Positions 55,293-64,000 of a stretch of 64,000 nucleotides of DNA are shown here, in pieces. The first letter of the stretch is position 1. Each line of letters begins with the position of its first letter. Position numbers and translations under genes: made by a program. The notes under the pieces were generated by a model. The model did not search any database and was not told where the DNA came from. It worked only from the letters and a program-made list of their open reading frames with translations. The DNA comes from Naematelia aurantialba. Taxonomy: Eukaryota; Basidiomycota; Tremellomycetes; Tremellales; Naemateliaceae. The stretch is taken from assembly GCA_021527695.1 (NCBI GenBank), contig JAKFAO010000011.1, positions 186,001 to 250,000 on the forward strand, written 5' to 3'.

Positions 55293-55513
55293 CGTGTGCA
55301 CGCGTCGCATTGCATCAGAAATATCGGTGGATAGTGTACCACGGAGGTGACAACGCATAGCATTGCATGGCAGAGTTGTTATATGCATAGAAAATGTATA
55401 GACCCTGACACCTGACAACTGGCAACCGACAACTGACAACTGACAATTGCAGCGACAGAGACAGACCGAGAACGTTCCGCCACACTCGTTCTGTTCCATC
55501 CTTTCAACGCCTC

Positions 55514-56969
55514 ATGCAGTCGTGGTTGATCGCTGCGTTGATCTTCATTGCATTCTACGTTATCCCCAAGCTCCTTCAGCCCCGCTACGCGCCCCGAGAC
55601 CCCAGCATGTCGCCCAACGTCACCGAAATCGAGTCGACGTTTCGTGCGTCTGCGCCTCTTGGCTTCACCATCTTCTCGGTGCAACTTGCTGACATGCTGA
55701 TTCATAGAGTTCGACGGGATCGTCAAGAGCCTCGCGCCGACGCAGCTCCTCGTCATTGACTTTCACGCTGTGAGTCGACGGCCCGCCTGTGTAGAGGCGT
55801 GAAAAGAAGAGGTGAACTGCAAGGACTGACAAGGTGACAGACGTGGTGTGGGCCGTGTCACGCCATTGCCCCAGTGTACGACGAGCAGGCGGCCCGCTTC
55901 ACCCATGTCAAATTCGTGGTACGTCCCGCCCTCAGTGCAAGGTAGCGTGAAGAAGCTGGCGAGTGAACGCTGACGTGCTGACGTGCGGTGTAGAAGATCG
56001 ACGTGGACAGGCAGAGAGAGCTGGCGCAGCGGTACGGCGTGCGGGCGATGCCGACGTTCAAGTTTGTCAAGGGTGGCCGGGAGATTGCCGAGGTACGCTG
56101 ACTCTCATGCCCGCCGCACACTGCTCTGCCTGTCGAGTCCGGTCGCGATCGCCCATGCCTATGTACGGCTGACGGACGCGACGCCTATGCCCATGTACGA
56201 CTGACGTTCATGGCCGATGCCTATGCCCAAGTACTCATGATACTCATGGCGCACAGATCAAAGGCGCGAACCCGCCGCAGCTCAAGTCCCTGATCGCTCA
56301 GCACGCCGGTCCCGCGCCTCCCGTCTCTGCCAAGCCCGGCACCACCTCTTCTGCCGGCGCCGGCGCCGGCACGTCCTCGTCCGCCGCTCCCGCCGCTTCC
56401 GGGTCGACGGCCGCGCCGCCTGCCGAGGGCTCGCTCGTCTCGTACATCTCGTCGACCGGCCTGAGCTGCCTGAACGAGTCGGCCGCGCATCCCCTGTCGT
56501 CCATCGTCGGCCCGTCCCGCGGCGCAAAGGGCACGTCGTACCTCGAGTCTGACGTCGACGCCGAGCTCCTCATTTCCATCCCGTTCAACGAGCCCGTCAA
56601 GCTCAAGTCCATCGCCATCTTCTCCGCCATCGCCCCGGAGCAGGCGCCAAAGTCCATCAAGCTGTACACCAACCACCTAAGCCTGGACTTTGGCGACGCC
56701 GACACCCAGCAGCCAACGCAGGAGATCGAGCTCAGAGACGAGGACGTCAAGGGCAACAAGGTCGATCTCCGCTTCGTCCGATTCCAGAATGTCCGCAGCC
56801 TGCACATCCTCGTCAAGGACAACCAGGGCGGCGAAGACACCACCAGGATCGATTCCCTCGACCTCTTTGGAACGTGTACGTCCAAGACCCCCAACTTGGC
56901 TCATGTGGCTAATGCCGACTAGTGTGCGATGCGCCCGACAAGGGCCCTTTGCCCAAACACGAACACTAG
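55514..56969 (+). CDS. TXNL1: Thioredoxin-like/PITH-domain protein (TXNL1 family), possibly membrane-anchored
   Basis: Exons 55514-55643, 55708-55769, 55841-55918, 55994-56092, 56257-56875, 56923-56969; 344 residues from the first ATG, 313 from ATG 55607 (MSPNVTEIESTF). The thioredoxin fold contains FHATWCGPCHAIAPVYDEQA (redox pair in WCGPC) and VRAMPTFKFVKGG. An Ala/Ser/Gly linker leads to a PITH domain (LISYISSTGLSCLNES, LISIPFNEPVKLKSIAIFSA, RFQNVRSLHILVKDNQGGEDTTRIDSLDLFGT). In other organisms TXNL1 associates with the 26S proteasome. The upstream ATG would add a strong hydrophobic helix (SWLIAALIFIAFYVIPKLL), which is not usual for TXNL1. Which start is used cannot be settled from sequence alone. 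Confidence 0.88.
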
Positions 56970-57534
56970 GCACGAGCGAGAGCGAAAAATGAGGACATTG
57001 TTCAATGCAAGTCGATTGGAATCAGAGTAGGGAATAGGCACAAGGCGCCGAAGCAAGGCTACGATGAAGCAGCGACAACGGAATGAAAGCTGTGGATGCG
57101 CAAAGGCGGGGACAGACGTTGAAAAGCAAGCTCTCCATACCCTGTATCCATGTACCCCAGCAGGGTAGCTGTGCTGTCTATGCAGCCTGATGTAAGGTGC
57201 AAGCGTTCAGCGTTCATGCGCGGTCGTGATATCGGTACAAGCTCGTAATGATGTGGTGTCTACGTCCTCTCGTCTCCACCCCCAGTCCTCCTGCTCCCCC
57301 GACAAGTGCTACAACATCGCGTTCTCCGCTCTCGTCTCATGTGCCCCCACTTCCTCTCCCCTCCCTCTGATATCCCCCTTCGGTCTCGGCTCGAGGCCAT
57401 TTGGCGCCCCTCCGCCAAGACCAACTACTGCGACACGATAACGTTCTCGAGCCTCGCGACCCAAGCCACTCCCTCCGGAGAACTTGGCCGAAACCCACGT
57501 AACAAGTATTCACCCTTGTCCTTCACAGCCCCGT
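56970..57534. other. Convergent intergenic region TXNL1/LSB5
   Basis: 565 nt between two 3' ends; C-rich toward the right, no gene recognised. Confidence 0.5.
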
Positions 57535-60500
57535 TCAGGCAGGAATCATCCTGCTTCCGCCCACACCCACATATGCGCCACTGCCTCCGCCCCCAGCTTC
57601 TCCTTCTGCACCACCAAAACCGCCGCCACCTGCCCCTGCACCCCCGCCCCCAGAACCACCGGTCGCGAGCGGCTGATGGGAAGCAGCGACTTCCCTGTCC
57701 AGCTTCTCCTGGTACGCGTCGTAGGCGTATTTGACAGACTTCTGCGGCACCAAGTAGAAATCGTCGGCAGTGTAGCTCTCATCCGACGACGCTGATGAGT
57801 CTTTCTCCTTTTTCACACCGAACATGTCGTCGGGGTCGAAATGATCTGCACCAGTCAGCTCTGATCGCCCACCAGTCCACTGGACGCATCCAAATGGCCT
57901 GACCAATTCCAAGGAGTCCAGCGATCTTCGCAAAGTCCAGTCTGCCAGAACCATGCAGAAAGAAGGTAGAGGGAAGAAGTAAAGTGGCCGAAGGAAGAAG
58001 CGAAGAGAATGGCAACTCACTGTCCTCGTCAATGACGGCCCTCCGCTTGCCCAAAGCCTTGCGCGACGGCTTGACCGGCCTGACCGGCACCATCATCTCG
58101 TCATCCTCATCCTCATCTGCAGTCTTTGGCGCCGAGCTGCTCTCCTGGGTACTTCCCGTCCCCGACCTAGAGGGATTCGTCTCCTCTCGACCGTCTCGGC
58201 CCTCCTTCAAGCTCTGCTGAGAACCATTGTTCCGGCTAAATGGGTTGGGCAATGGCCGAGGACCAGCAGCGCGCGTCCGACCGAGCGGCGAACTTGGTCG
58301 GCCCGGCGAGGCAGCGGTGATCTTTGGCGGGTGGGGCAGGGGCCCACGATCAGGAGAGGGCGTGCGAGATCGGTCCAGATTAGCGTTGGTGATGGCGGCT
58401 CCGCGAAAGGGGTTGTTGGTGCGCATAGGCATCTGCATGGGCGGCGGTACAGGCAAAGGCACATCGAGCTGCCGCGGGGAGCTGACAAGCTTGTCTTGAG
58501 CTGATAAGCGCAACGGCGGTGCAGGCGAAGGAGACCGGGAAGACGACGCGCTGTTCTCGGGTCGCAGGAGCGCGTTCTGCTGTTCTGGCGTCAGTCATCG
58601 CCGTCGACCACTATCGTGATGATGCTGGGGACATGGAACAGCCAAAGTGAGGGAAGAGAGGGAAAAGCGAGGAAAGACCAACAGCCAAAGGGGAGCAAGA
58701 GCGAGGGAACGGCAAATAGCAAGAGAAGAGCACAACGTGAGACGTTCTCCCAATCGTGAAGGAACGCGGGAGGAGGAGGAAAACGGTGAAGGAAAGCATC
58801 TTGGGAGTAGATGCGAGACTGACAGATCGGTCCATCCTAACGTCCTTCTTACTCCGCTCCCTCACCTCCCGCATCTCCTTCTCATCCATCGCCATCCGCT
58901 CCATCTCATCATGCTGCCTCAGCGCTTCAGAAAGCTGGCCATGCGCTTCAAAGAGGGTCGATAGCGCCTGTTCCTCGGTGGTTTGTTCGTGATCGTCTGA
59001 CCCGGACATGAATACCCTCTCGCGGGACTGAGAAGCCTCCGCTTGCGCCCAATCCATTTGGTTCGTCAGTGACTCATGGGCGTGGAAACACTTTTGGTAA
59101 AACTCCTGCCACGCTGGTCAGCGCGTATTTTACAGCCTCGCAGGGAAACGGCAGCCCCGGAGACGGCCCTTTAGAGGAGAGAAGAGGTGACTGACTCGGA
59201 TGATGGGTTTCAATTCGAGCTCTTCTGGCCGAGTGTACACCAACGCCTCCGTCAAGACCCTCGCACTCTCCTTCGCAGCAATACATTCGTCTGTGAGCCG
59301 GCGCATGTCCTCGCTGTGATTCGGCAGTTGAGCATACCCACCGAAGACAGGTGATGGCCCGCGCATAGGTAGAGGCGGGAGGACAGACCGGTCGTTGGGT
59401 GCGAGATGACCGAGGGAAGGTGACGACGGTCGGCGGGACGTGGGCAGAGAATTTGGAGGAGTCAACTGCGGCCCTCCAGTCGAGGCGAAGAACGACTCGG
59501 GAGTGTACAGCGGATGATCGGCAGGTAGCGGTTTGCCCTGGTCTATCAGCCTGGTTGGAGACTCCGAGACCTACCAGTTCCGACTCTTGAGGCATCTTGA
59601 CCCTCCTCCATAGTTCTCCAAGGCCCTCACAGCCCTTTTCCGCGCCAAAGTTGTAGGTCAGGTCCGCTAGGATGTCCGTCATGATGCGATGCGTGTTTCC
59701 CGAGACGAGTGGTTTCGCAGGAGGTGCCAGCAAGATCGGTTCCAAAGCCGCCATGAACTTTTTGCTCGTTGCGTATCCTGTTCCATCAGCTGCTGTCGTC
59801 TTGCGTTCCAACTGATGCTTGGGCTCTTAGAGGCTGGGAGTTCTGGGATTCTGGAGTCTGGAACCTTGAAACCGTGAAATTTGGAGTCGTGGAGTATACA
59901 GCTTTGGAGACATGCAGTATGGGCTGCAGGAACTCACCTCGGTACCCCTTTGCGTCAATGTTCCGCATCGTGATGAGCCAGACTTTCGCGGCCGTCCGCC
60001 GCTCAGCCTCATTCCCATGCTTGAACTGTTTCCGCAACGCCGCAGCAGCCTCTTTCGCCACGCTCTCAGCAGATGACGAGTGGTTGATCCTATCGCACAC
60101 TTCGTATGTACTCGCAAATGGCGGATCCGGCTGTGCACATAGCAGTTCTACGTCTGTCAACACCAGTTCTAGCGATAAGAGTTGTTTCAGGTGGTGTGTA
60201 GGGATACTGAGGGGAACTCACGAATAGCAACGTTGACTTTTTCCACCTGTTCCGGCTGGACATCTCTTGACCCTCTCGACTCTCTTGGTTCTCTGGGTTC
60301 CCTCGATCTTCCGAAATCCAGACCCAACATCTTGGGCCGCGATTCCTCCTCCCCATGTCCCGTAGAACTAACCAATCCGTGCCCGAGGCTGCTCTCGTCT
60401 CTCCACCCATCTTGGTCGTCCATACTAGGCCTGGCATCGACCATTTCCCTAGTCTTGTCCCGCCGATCCTTGTCTCTATCCCGCTTCTCTCCCCAATTCA

Positions 60501-61761
60501 TGTTCACGTTCATGCCCCAAAACTTTTTCTTCTCCTTGTCTTTATCCTTCTCCTTCTCCTTCTCTTTCTCCCTCTCCTTGTCTCTCGTATCTGGCGGCTC
60601 AAATATCCGCATAGCCTGCACGTCTTCGGCAAGGGGAGTGAACGGCTGGGGATGAAGAGAATGCGAAGGGGGCAACGCGGGTTGAGGTACAGGAAACGGG
60701 GTACCGCCAGATACATCGTAGGGATTGACCAAGGGTGAACGAGCGGCGTATAGCGGCGACTGCACTTTGCTGAGCTTCTGGGGAGTCGGTGGTCCATGCC
60801 CGTGCGAGTGTGAGTGGGAGTGACCAGACTCGTGGTCGGAACTTCGAGCCGAAGCTGATGCGCCGCTGTATCCCCTTTCTCTTCCTGCGCGAGAAGAAAA
60901 CGCATAATGGTCGACGTCGACAGGATACGACGCGCCACCAGGCAATGCCTGCGCGCTGGCTTGCGAATGCCCTGGAGAGGACGCATAGCTGGGGCGAGTA
61001 GGCGTGGCAGGACGGTGTTGCTGAGGTGATGGTGGTCGCGCTCCGGGGGGTAGGTAGAATTGTGATTGCTGCACAGTCGGGGTGGACGAGTTGGATGGCG
61101 AGGTCACAGTGGTGCTGATGGGTGCAGAACCATTGTATGTGCTCTCGCGGATGGTAGGGCCCGAGACGATGCTCCAGCCATCCGGCGAGGGGGATGCGGC
61201 GGGTCCAGATCCGGGAACGGGTGACGAGACGAGGGCCACTGATCGTTGTGGCTTGCCAGATGCAGGAACAGGGGAGGTAGGAATGGCAGTGTTAGAGCCA
61301 CCGGGGGAGCGCTGCGCAGCGAGCCACTCGTCTCGCCTTCTATCCCGATCACGATCACGTTCCTCGTTCATCTGCTGGATTTCGAGCAGGCTTGGGGCGC
61401 CCCTGTGAGCCTGCGACGCCGGCGGCGGAGGCGGTGGTGGTAATGGCAACGGTGGGTCGCGTCCTGCGTCCATAGGGAAAGGCGTCACATGTCCACCGCC
61501 ATGATGGCGTGACGACCTGTGATGTTCTTCCCCGCTATGAGCTGCGCCAGCGTCCCGACTGTGCCCGTTGTGTCCGCCTTGAACACCGTGGGACGCGTGG
61601 CCGCCGTTCGCACCGCCAACACCCATCATGCTTGCCAGCGTCTTCTTAGCGAGCGGCGCAGGCAGCGCAGGCAGAGGTGAGGCGGACGTCGATGTCGGCG
61701 GAGGGGGTGGCGGTGGGAGCGGATCGACGGCATTCTTCGACGTCCGGAATAACCTCTTCAT
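57535..61761 (-). CDS. LSB5: LSB5-like VHS-GAT protein with a ~510-residue N-terminal extension
   Basis: Exons in order: 60222-61761, 59938-60168, 59575-59777, 59196-59537, 58866-59105, 58021-58579, 57535-57845; 1141 residues. The VHS domain runs about 514-660 (LTDVELLCAQPDPPFASTYEVCDRINHSS, AALRKQFKHGNEAERRTAAKVWLITMRNID, FMAALEPILLAP). A GAT-like three-helix region spans about 740-850 (MRRLTDECIAAKESARVLTEAL, EFYQKCFHAHESLTNQMDWA, QALSTLFEAHGQLSEALRQHDEM). This VHS+GAT pair is that of yeast Lsb5, which binds ubiquitin, Arf3 and Las17 at endocytic sites. Unusually, a long Pro/His/Ser-rich extension with a Lys-Glu-Asp repeat precedes VHS, and a low-complexity tail follows. Intron 3 is only 37 nt. 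The 58866 donor has a nearby alternative. Confidence 0.78.
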
Positions 61762-62873
61762 CCTCGCCAAGTCTCCAAAGCGAGGGGAGATGTCAACACC
61801 GTGTCAGTCTGAATGCTGATGTCTATGTCGCCATGCGCTTGGTCCGAGGTCGACTTGGTCTTCGTCCTCGTGTCGTGCTGGAACTCGACTCGTGCCTGCG
61901 CTTTTGGGCTGCTCGTGCGTGTGCGTGTGCGTGTGCTGTGCTGTGCTTGCGCTGTGCTCGACTAGTGCTTGTGCTATTGTCGAGCTCGTGTTGTGCTCGT
62001 ACTCGTTACTAATGATACAGCTCGCGCTTAATGATCGGCGTCGCCGTGGCGAGGCGACGCAATACCGAGATCGACCTTTTGGGGGTACAAAAGGACCGGT
62101 CGCCCGACCAGCAGTAAACAGCGAGCCGCGACAGCAACAGCGAACCGCAAACCGCAATAGCGAGGCGCAAACACCTGCAGCTCCGGCACCCCCTGTCCGC
62201 TTTCTGTCTAGCTGTCTAGCTGCCAAGCCGTCTAGCTGTCTAGCCGCCTAGCCGTCGAGCTATCTAGCCGTCGAGCTATCTAGCTGTCTGCTGTCTAGAT
62301 GTCTGCTGTTTAGCTGACTGCTGTCTGCAGTCTGCTGTCTAGATGTCTGCAGTCTAGCTGTCTAGCTGACGCTGCCCGGCTAAACCCGAGCCTGCAGGAC
62401 GATGTACAGAATACCGCAGGAACACGTAGCCCTGGGCCGGTCCAGCGGTGACGCAACGGCGAGACGACGAGCAAGGGAGTCGAGGAGAGACAGGCGGGTC
62501 AAGGAGAGACAGGAGAGACAGGAGAGACAGGAGAGACGGGGGAGATGGAGAGGGTAACGGTGCACGACGACGACGACGACACGATTCGATGGGAACACCA
62601 GACCTGCACGAGTTGCTCGTGTTCCGACTGGAGGCGGTGTCGCCACGTGGTCTTTGTACTGCAAAACACGCCTCTCAAAATAACACGTCACACGTCTGCT
62701 TCTCGTCTTGCTTCTTCTCCCTCTCCTCCCTCTCCCTTTTCTTCTCCCTCTCCCTCTCCTTCTCCCTCTCCTCCTCCCTTGTCCGCAAGCAATAAATACC
62801 TGTGGCATGATATATGATACATGGTTGCTACTTCTACAACTCTACACAATGCCTTTCTTTCACACGACTAACC
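61762..62873. other. 1.1-kb intergenic region with CTAGCTGTCTAG-type and GAGACAG repeats
   Basis: Lies between the LSB5 start and the SNF1 stop. No gene seen. It contains GTGCGTGTGC dinucleotide-like repeats (about 61916-61945), a degenerate CTGTCTAG array (62206-62371) and AGGAGAGACAGG repeats (about 62484-62545). Confidence 0.6.
62206..62371. repeat. Degenerate array of CTGTCTAG / CCGTCGAG units
   Basis: About 165 nt built from imperfect 8-11-nt units containing CTAGCTGT, CTAGCCGTCGAG, CTGCTGT and CTAGATGT. CTAG occurs more than a dozen times here, far above its density elsewhere. Confidence 0.75.
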
Positions 62874-63969
62874 CTACCCACTAGCCAGCTCCGCGATCAA
62901 CTGACACGCCATCTCCAAAAAGTGGAAAGGACCGCTGACGCCGCCGATGCTCCCGCCACCCGCATCGCCTTTCGGCTTGAGCGTCTGTGTCCGCACGTCG
63001 GCCGCAGCACCGAGCTCTGGTGGTCCTCCCCCTCCGCCGTTCCCTCCCCCTGCCCCACCACCACTACCTCCCACTGGCACCCCTCCTCCGCTCGCACCTC
63101 CAGGCCCTGCTGTCCCACCTGGTCCCTCGCCGCCGTTCCCCTGGCCCTGTCCGTACGAGTCCTGCAGCGACGCGGATTTGGATTCCTCCGGACCCGGCGC
63201 CGGCTTGTCGGCCTGGTAGTACCCTATGTTCCGGAAATCCACCAGGTAGTTATGGTTATCCACTCGATACAACTGCAAGTCCATGCGCACCTGCCCGTCC
63301 CATTCAGTAGAGTCCTCATCTGGTGTAGCCGAAAAGACTTACCATGGTATCGCCATATCTCGCACGAGTCTCCACCAAGTACAGATTTGACGCCGCCTTG
63401 TCCTGCGCTGAAACGTCCTTTTTGTTCGGTGCCTTCTTTCCCATCACAGGCACCTGACCATCATGCTCCTCTGCCCACTGCTCGATCGCCGCCTGTACCT
63501 CCTCTGGATATCCCCCAGGTGGTGGAGGTCCAACTTCAGGCATACCGATCCCTTCCTTCCGCCGCCACTCCATGCCCAACACATTCAGCGTTTTGTAAAT
63601 CTCCAACATGACTTCCATCGGAGGGCTGCGCGAGCGGATACCAAAGTGCCATTTCGGCTTTTGTAGTGGTTTCTCGTACTGCACCGGCGTACCAGAGGTT
63701 GATAATAGCGCACGAGCGGCTTTCTCAGCTGCTTCCTGTGAGACCTTGGGAGGGCGAGATGGGCTGCGATCGGTACTGGGAGTAACGACTGGGGTGGGCG
63801 ACTCGGAAACGGCTAATGTCGTCAGAGACCGTCGAATGATGTATGATCTGGAATACTCACGAGTCATGTAGCCGGGGAGACTCGTGTCCAAAACGTCGAA
63901 ATGAGCGTTGGGTATGTCTTGAATTTCCACATCCACGTCCGACAGGTCCATCTCTTCATCCCCATTGGG
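62874..63969 (-). CDS. SNF1: SNF1/AMPK alpha subunit, C-terminal part (5' end outside window)
   Basis: Visible exons in order: 63861-63969 (its upstream edge at AG 63970-63971 is likely), 63343-63812, 62874-63290. The visible C-terminus has WHFGIRSRSPPMEVMLEIYKTLNVLGMEWRRK, then NLYLVETRARYGDTMVRMDLQLYRVDNHNYLVDFRNIGYYQ and the last helix FHFLEMACQLIAELASG: the KA1-like regulatory domain of Snf1/AMPK alpha that binds the beta and gamma subunits. A Gly/Pro-rich insert of about 70 residues interrupts the domain before the last helix. The kinase domain would lie to the right of the window. It is the energy-sensing kinase needed for growth on alternative carbon sources. Confidence 0.92.
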
Positions 63970-64000
63970 CTGCGTAGACGGCGGACGCTGACATCAGCAC

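Overview
This is nuclear DNA from a fungus. Nearly every gene is broken by short GT-AG introns (about 36-300 nt, many near 50 nt, often with a CTGAC/CTAAC-like branch point just before the AG). The DNA is GC-rich, genes are closely packed, and the products are typical of fungi (RAX1, DEF1, HRP1, LSB5, LAA1, SNF1). The intron density, the presence of eIF3f and the overall style suggest a basidiomycete yeast, most likely Tremellomycetes. That placement is inference. All gene models were spliced by hand from reading frames and splice sites. Reading frame was checked across every junction, and in complete genes the summed coding length is a multiple of three.

Layout. 0-2.4 kb: 3' part of HRP1 (+), a two-RRM mRNA 3'-end factor. 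2.4-5 kb: repeat-rich non-coding DNA. 5-7.6 kb: dual-specificity (MAP kinase-type) phosphatase (+). 8.5-14.7 kb: an unrecognised 1885-residue multi-pass membrane protein with a huge disordered tail (+). 15.4-16.4 kb: RPB7 (-). 17.0-18.6 kb: RAX1 (+), whose stop codon lies in a 40-bp minisatellite. 19.2-21.8 kb: NOG1 (-). 22.4-25.6 kb: DEF1 (+). 26.4-27.9 kb: two-LIM protein (+). 28.3-29.1 kb: small conserved protein (-), divergent from POL1 (+, 29.4-35.1 kb). 35.7-37.1 kb: eIF3f (-), divergent from LAA1/HEATR5 (+, 37.4-44.1 kb). 45-52 kb: an island of genes I do not recognise (two small two-TM proteins, a single-exon 304-residue protein, a probable 136-residue protein, an F-box-like protein). 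52.7-53.9 kb: RPS2 (+). 54.2 kb: tRNA-Lys(UUU) with a 6-nt intron. 54.5-55.3 kb: histidine-phosphatase family protein (+). 55.5-57.0 kb: TXNL1-like thioredoxin-PITH protein (+). 57.5-61.8 kb: LSB5-like VHS-GAT protein (-). 62.9-64 kb: 3' part of SNF1 (-), running off the right edge.

Most genes are unrelated housekeeping functions: transcription (RPB7, DEF1, HRP1), replication (POL1), ribosome assembly and translation (NOG1, RPS2, eIF3f), membrane traffic (LAA1, LSB5), polarity (RAX1) and signalling (phosphatase, SNF1). There is no operon-like logic beyond several divergent promoters. No transposon, CRISPR array or secondary-metabolite cluster was seen. The most open-ended part is the 45-52 kb island of unrecognised genes and the giant membrane protein at 8.5-14.7 kb.
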